From Straminergon stramineum (lineage: Eukaryota > Streptophyta > Bryopsida > Hypnales > Calliergonaceae): a DNA stretch of 64,000 bases. The stretch lies in contig OY987272.1 in the NCBI GenBank assembly GCA_963920665.1, forward strand, positions 19,039,001 to 19,103,000. The letters run 5' to 3'. Shown piece after piece: positions 34,152 to 48,839 of the stretch. A program made the translations under genes and the position numbers. Under the pieces are notes generated by a model that worked only from the letters and a program-made list of their open reading frames with translations, was not told where the DNA came from and did no database searches. Numbering within the stretch: the stretch's first letter is position 1; every line of letters begins with the position of its first letter.

Positions 34152-34743
34152 TGTAGTTGCCCTTTACTAATTTGTAATCATCCTTGACCACCTACAACCA
34201 TCTTTGGCCACCTCCAATCATACTTTGGCTACTTAGGCTACCCACGGTATCCCCTCAACATCCTAGAAGTATATAGAAGAATCACTCCTTAAAGACCTAC
34301 AATCATCTCTTGATACTAGCGGTCACCTCTTAAAGACCTATAATCATCTTTTGATACCCGAGGTAGTTCCTTGGCACCTCCACTCACCCCTTGGGGATCC
34401 GCCCCCGCCCCGTGGGACCCGCATTCACCCCTTGGCACCTCCACTCATCCCTTGAGGACCCACACTCGCCCTTTGGAGACCCAAAGTCGCCTTATACCCG
34501 CAGTCGCCCTACACGCAGTCGCCTCGCACCTACAGTCGTCCACACCCGCAGTCGCGCATCCACGTCACCTCTCTATTTTGCCACACGGACGCCACATGGC
34601 GTCCATGCAGGCTTAGGTAAATGGGGGATAAGTCTGAAAAAGTCAATGGTAAATTTGACTTTATTAGACGGACAAGAGGGTCTACTTGACGTGTTGGACG
34701 TTGTGTTCGTCGTGTTGTTGAACTGTCCGCCGGAACAACCTTG
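34152..34743 (+). mobile_element. Right end of an older, outer hAT-type element
   Basis: Positions 34380-34570 carry diverged forward GTCGCC cores. The last 105 bp, read inwards from 34743 as CAAGGTTGTTCCGGCGG, match the left end of the giant element at 7848. No partner left end with a matching duplication (flank catatcaa) is visible upstream in the window. The partner is therefore probably left of position 1, with 1-7839 as the outer element's interior. Confidence 0.65.
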
Positions 34744-35499
34744 CATATCAATCTTGTGATGAAGTCTCTTCAATTCTATTTAACAGAGTTCATAACATAC
34801 TATTACACATTAGAGTGAAGAACATTCAAAACTTGTTGCACAAAACTATTATTCAACTTCACTAAAAATTATATTGAGTGTCATCCATATTAACTACTTA
34901 CTCAAGGCTATATCTTTCTACAAAAGATGAATATTTCTACCAAGAGCATAGGTATCAATAATATTTAAAGATAAGGGTCTCTATGAACATAGTTGGTAAA
35001 TTTTTCATCAAGTATACAAAATTTTAGCATTTTAAAATCAATTAGAATATGAAAGTTTAAATACAGCTATTAATGTACTAATGCAATGTCAACTGTCAAT
35101 CAATTTAAATGCACATAAACTCATCAATATTTTGGTTAGATTGTTTTCGGACCTCCATCATTGCATTGACTTGCAGACCTCATGATATTACTTTGTAATG
35201 CGTGTGTGAAAGCTCGGAGCATCTCCTACACCCCTTTTAGTTTGAGCCCACCACACAGATTTCCAAGGGGAGAGTGGCAGGGTTGACAACCCACTAGCGA
35301 GGCAAAGCTACAAAATCTCTTGCGGCCCAAAGTAAGAAGGTCGGCAAAGGACTTCTTTAGCATTAGTTGGTGGGTGAATCAAAAGGACCGTGTCATGAGA
35401 AAATTTTCATAGAGAGCCACATCCTTCACAAGTTGCCTTTTGACAATCTCCTCCCTAGTCCTAATTTTTAATCTAAATTCTGAAAAACTTGAGAATGTC
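34744..35499. other. No gene seen
   Basis: Non-coding AT-rich sequence right of the hAT ends. No coherent frame or array. Confidence 0.5.
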
Positions 35500-36185
35500 C
35501 CATAATCACATAGTACTACATAGTATAAAAAAATGTACAAATTCGAAGAAAATTTCACCCCTCTACTAGAGAATTGTAGAAGATTCTATACAATGTGACT
35601 AATGTGACTAATGCTTGGAAAGGGCATTAGTCACAGTTGAAGAAATCTTCCACAATTCTACCTCTTGATTCAAAAAATCACCTAGGACATTTCCAAAAGT
35701 TGTAATAAATTCTAAACAAGCATATTCATATATGAAATTGGACATATCAACTCCAATTTTATTTATTTTTGGATTGGGAGTTAAAACAATAAAAAAATTA
35801 TAAAAGTGTCCAATGCTTCCACAAATTTTCAAGTAGGTGTCTTACATAATGTAGAACATATACACAAATTTTCAGAAAATTTCACTTGCCTATGCAATAG
35901 TTGTGGCAAATTTACTCAACTGTGACTAATGTGACTAATGCCCCAAGGGGCATTAGTCACATGAGTCACACTAATTGAGCAAATCTCCTAAAATATGTCC
36001 CTTTTGTATTCAAAAAAATTCCAAGAACTCCCCAATAGTTGTAATAAATCCTAAACAAGCATATTAACATATGAAATTGGGTACAACTCCAATTTTATTT
36101 ATATTTGGGTTGGGAATTAAAACAATCAAAAAATTCTATAAAATTCTAAAAGTGTCCAATGTTCCTACAAATTTGCAACCAAGTG
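35500..36185 (+). repeat. Diverged tandem duplication of about 320 bp
   Basis: Two copies (about 35520-35850 and 35860-36185) share 'tgtgactaatgtgactaatg', ggcattagtcac, 'gttgtaataaat', 'ctaaacaagcatatt', 'actccaattttattta' and 'aaaagtgtccaatg' in the same order. Non-coding. Confidence 0.75.
35930..35961. repeat. Perfect 15-bp stem hairpin
   Basis: tgtgactaatgcccc, a 2-base spacer aa, then its exact reverse complement. The first copy of the duplication has the same structure in weaker form near 35605-35640. Confidence 0.8.
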
Positions 36186-36922
36186 TCTTACATTGTATAT
36201 ATATATGATTAAAAATTTTGGCAGGGCTCTTTTACTGGTGCAGGAGATGCTCAGTCGAGCATAAACCCTGGTAACTGACAGCCTGCAATATGATATTGCA
36301 CATCAGGGCAATATATTGAATAGTTGATCACACGAGTACCAGGTTTGGAAACGCCAATCTGAAAATAATGCAACAGAACAATTTCTCACTTGAATTATAT
36401 AAGCCTCGTGACAGAGAGAAAGAGGCTTACACGTTCGGCAATGTACCTGCAGAGGAGCAAGTGGAGATGTAGCCCAATACCCTCGTCAGTGTAGACGGAT
36501 TGTTGTGAATCAGAAGGTCTTGTGAACTCTTTAATTACCTTCCATGTGCTTTGAACTCATTAATTGCACATTCAATAACATGAGTTGGTTGGGTTAGAAG
36601 AGTCCACTGAAAGGTATGAAGGAAAGTGATCCTGAGTGCAATCTAAAATAAACGTCAGAAAAATCCTCGTAAAATGGGAGGTATAAATGAATCACGTACT
36701 GTAAGTACCTCGAGATAAACCAGTGTCTTCCTGCTCAATCATGCCCAGTGCACTGAGTTACCAAACTTCTAGGCTGCTCCCATCACAAGTATTGCTCCGT
36801 CCAAACCCCTAAGTGTCATCTATCAATCCTAATAATGAAGTTAATGTACAATATTACCGCATCTGGTTGCCCAAACTCTCCACGACAAACACACCAGGGG
36901 TCAGAAAAGGAGGACACTGGCG
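36186..36922. other. Region 3' of the ATL gene
   Basis: No independent gene is visible. It lies downstream of the minus-strand RING-H2 gene and may hold its 3' untranslated region. Confidence 0.4.
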
Positions 36923-39541
<2,619 letters not shown>

Positions 39542-40560
39542 GCCTGCAGGAGGAGCCCTGAAAAGTCTGCATCAGCGCATCCCCCTTCAAACTCTGGCGA
39601 GAGTTCCGAGACCGTCGTCGTCGGGGTCTACAAATTCGAATTCGACCCAGACTGATTCCCATTCGAGACGACACCACCGAGTAACCCGTCGCATTAGGCA
39701 ATCGTTCGCGTTTGCAAATCCTCTATCTTCTCCTCGACTACGTACTCACTCCGGCAAATTAAGTCAGTCCCTCTCTCGAACTCTCGAGCTTACACCCATC
39801 GCATTCATTTGTCAGCAAACTGCACGTCCGGCAAGAAATCGGGAGATCAACACAGGGAGAAAACACAAAAAACATGCGTACACCCAAAACCCAAAAGAAG
39901 GCAGACCACAGACGTCCTCACACACAGTCACTGGAAACCCCACCTCCGCCGCCACGCCAGACTCACCACGGACCCATGGCAGCTCGTACCGGGAAAATCA
40001 ACGTCTAAACCTTCCCGAGAGACAAATCAATAGCTCTCCATGAGTCGACACCATCATCACCGACTTGGATGCAGCAGCAGGAGCTCGCAGAATACCATCA
40101 TAAGTTTCCTGGTTCGTCCACGATTGCCGAGATACGAGAAACTGATGGGCACCAAATGCAGGAACCCTAACAAGCCAGCCGCATTGAAGCCAAGTCGGAG
40201 TTCCTGCTCCGCCATCGACTGCCGCAGCAAGCACGACGGACGACAGCTATGTTAAGCGTACGAGCGAGCGAGCGAGTCCCCACCCCGCCCAGACAGTCAG
40301 TCACTCAGTCTGTCCTTCTCTGGTCAAAAAGTTACCAAGTCTTCCATTTTCTTCCGTCCTTCTGCCATGAGAGCAACGTACGTAACTATGTTACGTACCT
40401 ACCCACCGTCTCCTGTAAGTTAAGTCACAATGGAGACAGACAGAGGACCAGTGCTCCTCGTCGTCGGTCGGCGTCCACGTACGTACGACTACTCCTAGAT
40501 GGGTGCGCGACTGCGCGCACTCCAAGAGGAGACCACGCGCGCTCATGAGTGAGCTGCAGA
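39542..40560 (-). promoter_or_regulatory. CpG-rich upstream region of the ATL gene
   Basis: The sequence is clearly richer in G+C and CpG than its surroundings and has retained CpG, unlike the decayed transposon arrays. It contains repeated cgag near 40260, and an inverted repeat gtacgtaac-tat-gttacgtac near 40379-40399 with more acgtacgtacg near 40476. I infer a promoter and 5' untranslated region. No TATA box or start site was assigned. Confidence 0.45.
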
Positions 40561-42616
40561 CATAATTCAGCTTGTTACATTTACATGCCGGGTTGCAACA
40601 ACTGCTGCAGAATTATGTCTTGGTTTTTTTCTTTAAACGAATATAACGAATTCCATTGCAGAGGGGCAAAATACAAACCGTTAGCCACAAGTGGTCTGAC
40701 ACTCTGACGGGGTGAACCAAGACAGACAGGACAAAACACTAAATCCAGACCGGACTAACCGACGGGAGGAGGCAGACGTCACAGAGCGCAGCGCAGGGCT
40801 AAATTAAGTTCAGGTGACAGGGCAAGGGCAAAAAAAGGAGAGCGATCAGCGATCGCGCGAGTTAGGGGAGTAACGTAATTACTGTTGCTTCATCAATGCA
40901 GAGTGTCTGAATGACGGCCTCTGGCTGGATGGAGCCCAGGGTTTGTTTTTTAGGCAATTAAATGCCCAATTGCCTCAAAAAAAATGGGCAGCTTCAAGCC
41001 TATAGAAAAAAAAGGGGTTAAATGTGTTAAAAAATGCCAGACTATCATCATGGCCGTGCACATTGTTGCCACAATGTTTCCAAAAACCTCATTTTATCCA
41101 TCATGTAGAGCCAGCACAGACAAATATTGCATACAAAAATTTCATATTCAAAATTGTGTACTCATAATTGGCCCCATTCAATTCAAATCCCCAAAGTGAA
41201 GGAGACAGGAAATGCAGAACCTTCTTGAAAGAAAGTCCACATAACCATTTGTCTAAAAACCAAAAAAAAAACACTGATGGAGCCTACGACGTCCCAACCA
41301 CAGTATCTTATGCTAAGTTACGGGAGGGACGACTGTCCTCCAGCACCATAGCTCCGCCGGTCGCGTCCGCCGGTTGGCCCAAGCCTAACCCAGGCGGAGC
41401 TTCGGTGGTCGAGGCTGAGCTACGTGCCTGGGCTCCTGCACGATGGTGACAGCGGCAGGGACCGACACGTCCCTACAGCGAAATTACCTCGCCGGCAGTT
41501 CTGAAATGCTCTTGGGCATGGACGAGTTCAAGTTTGTGAAGCCAGGCTGGCCTGGAGGCTCAGTCGGGACGGCTATGCAATAACTCATTGGAGGAAACCA
41601 CCCTTAACCCTTAAACGTCGAGCGGATGTTCTGTGTCCAATGGATGACAAAGAATCTCTCCACATAGTACAAAACCACGACTATTCATCCTTGAAATTTT
41701 GTAAGAAAAGGGGAGGTCTTCTACAATAGTATGACTTCCAATGAATATTTCTGATTTTTTTGAAGTAGATGATGTCACACGGTTCCAAAAGGGAGGATTT
41801 TCATAGCAACTAGTCTATTCTTTAAGGGTTAAAAGCTAGCTTGCCCTACCTCCAAATAAGCAAGTCAAGAATTGAAGATGGTTAATCATGTAATACTGAA
41901 ATCTTTTTTTGAAAATTGCATATTGTTGCTTATATCTATACATTTTTGTTATTTATTTTATTTTTTGAAACACATGGCTCTTTCCAAGCTTGGTAAATTT
42001 GTGTGAACCTTGCTTGTTGCTTTGGCCCATGGTTTTGTTGCTTATGACCCTTTGTCGTTTTATTAGTTGTTTGAAAATGAAAATATTTTGTCGAGGTGTT
42101 GTCCTTTGGTTACTTGTACTGTATTGTTTTTCCTTACAATAGAAATTCTACATGCTCTAGCTAATCTCAAGATGAGATCGCACCTTGAAGAATTCAAATT
42201 GAATTTTGTTATTTTCGTTAATTCAATCAAATTGGGTACAAAGGAAGTTTCTCTTGTAAACATTCAATGAGAGTCGTTGGACTAGCTTCATGCCTCCTTT
42301 TGTGCCACAACTAATTTCAGGCCTCAGATTTGCATAGAATTTGTACAAAAATTCCATACTTCAAATAAGAAATAATTATATTTTCCATGTAATTTATACA
42401 AGTCTTGTTGGCATGTGTGGTGTGCCAACAAGGCAATGAATTCCAATTTCACTACATGAAGAATGGTTGTGTTAAAGATCAACTTGGAGGAAGTTGAAGT
42501 AGCACTCGTACAATGATTGTTATTTTTGATGTAATCTAGACACGAGGATTTGTGTTTACCACCACACAAGTAACAATGTATTAATGATTGATTAATATAC
42601 ATATAAGAGAGTCATT
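40561..42616. other. No gene seen
   Basis: Intergenic sequence upstream of the ATL gene. Short frames only; no RNA gene or clear repeat is recognised. Confidence 0.5.
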
Positions 42617-43838
42617 GTCACGTCCCTAACTCCTTGGGGTGCTCGAAGTGCCTTAGTGAGCAAAGAGGACCTTGGGGGTGACTTCCCAAGCCTTGCAATA
42701 GGCTAAGAAGGGAGAAATGAGAGACTTCCGAACAAACAGGGCACAATAGTGCCTTGGTGATGAAGGGCATAGTAGCATGCCGTACATGCTTGTAAATCTC
42801 TTGAGAATACACTTCTAACCGTCCAAAGAATGCGTGATTTGGACTAGTAGGCTAGAAGTTATGGACGTTCAAAGTTGGAGGTGTCCCAGTGACGTCGAGA
42901 CACTCAAAGCCTAGTTGTGAGAGGTTCTTAAGGAATCACTCAACCAAGCATGGCATGCAGCATATCATTGGAAAGATAAAAAAGACAAGGAACCTAGAAT
43001 GCCAAACATTACAAGGTTGCAAGCCATGAGCCAAAAGTTATGGCCAAAAGAAGGGCCGTAGTGAAGGTGTAACGCCACTCCCGATGAACCCAAATCTTTG
43101 GAGGGCCATAACTTTGTGAGAACATATTCAAAAGGGACAAGTGAATAGTCCATAGGCATCTACTTGTCGATTAGATATCCAAAATGGGCTCGCATGTGGG
43201 ATTTGAAGCCCTAACAACAAAGTTACGTCGTTTGAAAGTTCGGGAGTTCAAACGGAGTGGGAACTTGGGGATTTTGGTTGGAAACGGGTGGTCTTCCGAA
43301 ACCCAAGGGGGGGTTGGGAAGTCCCCTTTGACCCACAAGGGGGGGGGGGCTACCAAAGACTACAAAGAGTACTATAGGAGGGGTTGGTCTCACTTCTCAC
43401 TCCCTCTTGGACCCTTGGTGAGTCTCGGTAACTCGTGGATGGTGATGTAATTTCACCACCAACTTCAAGGCTCCTTGGGACACTTGTGTGTGTATCTTGG
43501 AGCATTGGTTGGTTGGAGTCCCATTCCTTGGTAGGCCTTTGGTCATGTGTCCCGAGTTGTGAGTTCGAATTAGTGTTGGTGTAAGAGTAGCAAGTACACA
43601 ATGGGCCTAGTATGAAGTGGGGTGACAACTAAGGGCGGTTAGGACTGTGGTGAGTAGTGCCACCATGAGTCCTAGTATAGTAAGATGGAAGTTCCACCCC
43701 ATGTCACCAAGTAACATGCCAAGTGCCCCTAGCGGGTTGCGTGCTAGAAGTCCCGGGCATTAGGACTTAGCAATGTGAGTTGGAAATGGGAGCTAATGTT
43801 GTGAGTGTGTGGTATATGCAATGCTAGTTAGTTGGGCC
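42617..43838 (+). mobile_element. Possible LTR fragment
   Basis: Begins TGTCACGTCCCTAAC near 42617, an LTR-like start. It ends with a 73-bp block that is repeated in inverted form next to the gap. Beyond it, on the minus strand, 'gtgatatcagtattggagc' (about 43896-43914) loosely resembles the initiator-tRNA primer site TGGTATCAGAGC. This suggests pieces of an LTR retrotransposon, but no coding domain is seen. Confidence 0.3.
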
Positions 43839-43996
43839 CTAGTAACACTTTACAGCTCCACTAGACTTTAAAATCCCTTCACAGCTTTTAGGGCTCACCA
43901 TGCTCCAATACTGATATCACTTAGGCCCAACTAACTAGCATTGCATATACCACACACTCACAACATTAGCTCCCATTTCCAACTCACATTGCTAAG
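43766..43996. repeat. Perfect 73-bp inverted repeat abutting the assembly gap
   Basis: 43766-43838 is the exact reverse complement of 43924-43996, with an 85-bp spacer. The right arm ends at the last base before the Ns. Confidence 0.9.
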
Positions 43997-44196
43997 NNNN
44001 NNNNNNNNNNNNNNNNNNNNNNNNNNNNNNNNNNNNNNNNNNNNNNNNNNNNNNNNNNNNNNNNNNNNNNNNNNNNNNNNNNNNNNNNNNNNNNNNNNNN
44101 NNNNNNNNNNNNNNNNNNNNNNNNNNNNNNNNNNNNNNNNNNNNNNNNNNNNNNNNNNNNNNNNNNNNNNNNNNNNNNNNNNNNNNNNNNNNNNNN
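43997..44196. other. Assembly gap, 200 N
   Basis: A run of exactly 200 unknown bases, so its true length is probably not known. Confidence 0.99.
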
Positions 44197-45590
44197 ACTC
44201 TATATAAGAAGGAGACAACTCATCTCACATTACCAAATATACCTCCTAACAACCCACCATTATCCAATTAAGTACTCAAGTAGATTATAACAACTTTATA
44301 TACCTAAATCTAATTCAAATGTGCAATTTGGGGCTCTAAATAGCTTAAATGGGATCCTAAACACTAATCACAGCACATCATATCTCACCTCAACAACTCC
44401 CTTCACATGCATTTTGCTCTATTTATACTTCCCTTTAGTTTTCCAAATGCAATTTTAAAACATCCACCTCTTTTTAAGCAATTAAGTGATACTTTGTTTT
44501 TATCACTCAATTTAGTTAATCTTAATTCAATTCAATTTGGGCAACGCTTCTGCACTTGCCCTAAAACCCTAAAAAATGAACTCAATATTCATGCATTCCT
44601 AAATACAACTTAAAACATCCATGGTACCTCCCATCCCATTCACAAGCCATTATACATGAAATCACGTAATATCTCAAAAATAAGAAATCAACAAGTTAGG
44701 AAGGGTGCAATAAATATTGCGATTAGAAACAAGTAGGGAAATTAAAAAAAGTAGAATCTTGAATTCCATAGTAGACTACCCACCACTAAAATGGCCATCG
44801 TCACCTTAATTTTTTTCCAAATGGAATGAGACTAGACTTTTTGGAAAGCCAGCTTTGATGTACACCATCACACCAAATTTCAGCTCCATTGCCTATATAG
44901 TTCTCCAGATATAGCCTTCCAAAGTTGCAGCTTTGAATTCCCTATGGCAGTAGACCTTTTCTCACATAAACAATTGCCACTGCCTCGTCTGTGCTCCAAA
45001 TGAGTTGAGCCAAGGCTTTTTGAAAAGTTAGATTACATGTGCACCTTTCCTCCAAATTTCACCTCAACCCACATTGCCGTTCTTTTGGTATTGCTCTCTG
45101 AAGTTGGATGTTCAAAATTCACCTCAAATTTTTCCCATCTTTTCAAGCACTTTCCCATATGATCTCAAAATCTTTCATTTTTCACCCATTTTCTTTCATA
45201 AAATGATGAAACCTACTCGACAAATTGTCTACTTCTACCCCTAATGCATTGCAATCATCTTCCTAGCATTTTTCTTCCATTTTATTTCCAATTTTTTCAC
45301 CAAGCTCTCAAAAAACTCCGCGCACACAAAGTTTTTTCAAAATTGAGAGAAAGAGAGAGGGCTTCAAACCCTAATTTTTCCCTATAATCAAACTTTCTAA
45401 TGGATTAATTTTCATAACTACTTTCATCTCCCTCTAATTTACTATTAATTTTCTAAATTAGTGTAAAATGCGCCAAATTAGTGCACATTGCGCTAAATTA
45501 CTACAAGAGTACTAACACTTTTGGACTTGTAAATTCACACTTAATGTTTAAATTTTTGGATTTTTCAATAGTGAACCAATACGGTGGTTC
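44197..45590 (+). repeat. Long direct repeat, left copy (LTR-like)
   Basis: Shares ordered blocks with 48840-50800: 'cttgccctaaaaccctaaaa', cgacaaattgtc, 'ctttctaa.ggatta', 'aaaatgcgccaaattagtgc', 'gtactaacacttttgga' and the final gtgaacca-atac-ggtggttcaca. Diverged by eye to roughly 75-80%. Probably one LTR of an old element; its start is lost in the gap. Confidence 0.55.
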
Positions 45591-47054
45591 ACAAGAATAA
45601 AAGTCTATAGACAAACCAAAGCATCAAGGTAGGACCAAACCTGAGAATCCATGTTGGAAATCAAATTTGCCTTGATCTACTATTGGAACTTGCCGAGGGG
45701 TTAATTAATTACGCTAATTCATTGTGATGGCTAATACAAATCAAGATCTAATTTTTTAGATTAGTTGATATAAAGTGAAATCTATTGCATTTTAATTAGT
45801 AATGTAGATTGAAGGTTGTGGAGTCTAGAAAAATACCTAAAGTTCATCAAATCCTAAATATGATGAAATTGGATAATGAGTAGCATTAGTGTTGGATAAA
45901 AAATATCAAAGACTTTCATCAAATTCAAATCAAACATGAAGCTTAAAATTTAGTGACATTTAGAATCCAATCTGGAAAGTAAAAATTAATTTAGACTTAT
46001 AGGCTAAAACAAAATACTGGATGAAATCTTGAAAGATGAATTAAAAATAAAACTTCATCCATCTATAATTTTTGCTAAAAATATTCTATTATAAAGATTT
46101 TAATATTTTAGAATAGACATGTAATACTCTACAATTCAAATTAACAAATTTTTTGAATTTCTCAACTTGGATTTAGAGGTTTAGAGTTTTGGACTAGGTA
46201 GATAGGCCAAAACCATCCAAACCATCCCAAACCACCTAAAACCTCTAACTTTTGTAGTTTGCGTGAATTTTAGTTTAGATGTGAACCACTTACAATTTAT
46301 CATTAGAAAAAAAATGGATCATTGCTTGGATTGGCCATTCAACAATATTTAAATATCTAATTTAGGATTCGAAGCCTAACAACAAGAAAAATATGGTTGT
46401 GCATGCTTTATCTCAAGGATATAGATAAAACACTCACACATATCATGTATTGAAATTTGTTTCATTCTTAAAAAGGTTCTCAACAATGTCATACAAGCCA
46501 TATTTACAGAGGGTATCTATAGGCCATATAGAAGTTACAAAATTACTCATATAAAGATTGAGGCTCATCATAAGAGATGGTTGCTTGAATATTCCTACAA
46601 GGATGTAGACTATAAAAACATAATCCCTTTTTCTACTTCAAAAATGCTTTAAAATAGTACTTCTATCAAATACTTTTGCTCTTATACACTTAGTGCATGG
46701 ATGTAGATACTTTGACAAATGCATGGCATTTGCTTAGAATCCTTAGATATCTATTGTTTGCCATAACTGTAAGCGTTGAAGGCCTTGCGACTTTCCTTTA
46801 GGCATATATAGAGTTGTAGTCTCAATATATATTCACTTTGTAACAAATTTGGTTGTTAAAATAGCTTAATTGTTTAATATAGTCATATTTAGTCAGTCGC
46901 ATGATTAAGGCAAGTCATGTGTATAACTAGGGTAAGTTACATGACTAGGGTTTTAAAATCCTAGCTACCACTTTTATGTAGCCACTACTAATTTAGGGTT
47001 TTAAAAATCTAGCCGTTGTTTTTTTGCACCCACCTCCTTAAGGTGTAACATCGG

Positions 47055-47610
47055 ACTATTTTTTCTTCTTTTTCTTTGTTTTTGTTGCCTCTTAGGTTTT
47101 GTTTCTTATTGTCTTTTAGCTCTTGTTTCTTTTTGCTTCTTAATTGTCACTTCTTGCTACTTTTTAGTTCTTGCCTCTTCTTACTTCTTAGTTCTTGTTC
47201 CTTGCTTCTAGTTTCCTCATGTTACTTCTTAATTTTGTTTCTTAGTTCTTGCTTCTCATTGCTTCTTAGTTCTTGTATGTCATTTCTTCTTGTTGCACTT
47301 TCACTTGTGTTTCTTGTTAATATATCTTAATTCTTGCTTTTTCTATTTATTTGTTGCATTTTATTGCATCTTAACTTGTATTTCTTCTTGCTTCTTGTTG
47401 CATCTTAGTTCTTGCTTTTTCTTGTTATTTGTTGCATTTTATTGCATAATTTTAACTTGTTTTTTTTTCTTTTTGTTGCATCTTACTTCTTACTTTTTGT
47501 TAAATCTTACCCCTTGCTTGTTATTACCTCTTAGCACTTGCCACCTTTTGATTCTTGTTCCTTTTATCACTATTGTTGTTCTTTCTTCTTATTTATTTAC
47601 GATTTCTAAA
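47055..47610 (+). repeat. Pyrimidine-rich degenerate repeat
   Basis: Loose repetition of tcttagttcttgcttctt and cttgttgcat. Open frames here encode only Leu, Phe, Ser and Cys runs and are not genes. Confidence 0.75.
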
Positions 47611-48334
47611 GATATGGTGGTTATGGATTTTTTTTACCTTAGTTAAACTTGTACTACATATTTTATGTTGCCTTAAATCTTTGAAGGTTGAGCTATATTG
47701 TTCATTCACTAAAAATTAACCTCCTCAATTGTATTTGTAGGCACTGAAAGTTGGAATGAAGTTATTGGAGGCTACTTATAACACCAAAGAAGCAATTTCT
47801 TCACTTTTTTTTGTAAGGAATGTAGGTTTTAGAGCATGTGGGAATATATATTTACAAAGTGTCATTGTAATATGTTTTTGTATTAGGGAAGTCATAATAA
47901 AAGTAATTTTTTCTTGCATTTTTTTTTCTAATGTAACTATCTCTTGTGCATCTCAAAAATCATATATACTCATTTTTTATTAGATGGAATCTTTTATTTA
48001 GTTGTTAAACCATGTTGATTCATGATTGCTATATGTTATGTCAATTTAGAATGTATGAAAAATATGACTGTAGTTTATGACAGAAGCAACTGTAAACCTC
48101 AATCACCTCAATTATAAATCATGCATACAAATCTAAGAAATGCAACTCTCACTTATCCAGAATATCACTTGCTTGAGTCAGATTTTATAATATAACTTGG
48201 CCAAAATATAACTGATTGCAATTACATAATGTTCACAATCATGTTGATAATGTGACTATACTTTTAAAAATATGACTACATTCAATCATAAAACTATTAA
48301 TAATATGACTTACATGAGTCATATTTCACATGAA

Positions 48335-48600
48335 TAGAAAATATAACTCGTGAAGGTTATAGTCCACATCAACAAAAAATATGACCCACTATAGTTAATT
48401 TCTATATTAGCATGTAGAGAATATGACTCACAAGAGTTATTTTTCACATCAACCTAAAATATGACTCACAAAAATCATATTCCACATTAGCCCAAAATAT
48501 GACTACACAAAGCCATATGCCACATCAACCAAAATGTGACTCACCATAGTCATATTCCACATCATCCTAAAATATGACTACATGGAGTCATATGCCAAGT
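48335..48600 (+). repeat. 38-bp tandem repeat with an internal palindrome
   Basis: About seven units of the type aaaatatgactcacaaaagt-catattccacatcaacc. Within each unit atatgact pairs with agtcatat across a 4-6-base loop. Diverged versions extend back to about 48180. Confidence 0.8.
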
Positions 48601-48839
48601 AGGCTTTTTTTTCATTTGCTCAAGCAACACAAGAAAAAGTCAAGCGTCCGAGGATAGTCAACATATACCCCACGTAGACAATATATGGCTAACTATATTT
48701 TCAACACATATGACTACAAATATGATTCATGAAAAATTTGACTAGTTGGTAATAACTAAACCTAGTAGTATTGAGCGTCATTATGAGGCTTTTTCACCGC
48801 AAGGTAAAGAAATCCCCTAGAGTTGGCCGGCGGGGAGTG

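Larger units (their letters stand above)
45591..48839. other. Interior between the long direct repeats, no coding domain
   Basis: Contains a pyrimidine-rich tract and a 38-bp tandem array, listed separately. No gag or pol motif is found in any frame, so if this is a retrotransposon it is a non-autonomous derivative. Confidence 0.45.

Noticed and set aside
7851..34740. One transposon with 105-bp terminal inverted repeats spanning 7851-34740
   Set aside because: The long inverted match is real, but its flanks (gtctaatt and catatcaa) do not form a duplication. The end at 34143 has a proper CAGGG start and a perfect 8-bp duplication with 7840-7847.
35276..35292. cagggttgacaaccc as another hAT terminus
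   Set aside because: A short palindrome without further match to the CAGGGTTGTT ends and without a duplication.
43941..44218. Frames running through the gap
   Set aside because: They consist of unknown residues from the N run.
47076..47646. Hydrophobic frames that look like membrane proteins
   Set aside because: They are translations of a T-rich pyrimidine repeat (Leu, Phe, Ser, Cys only).
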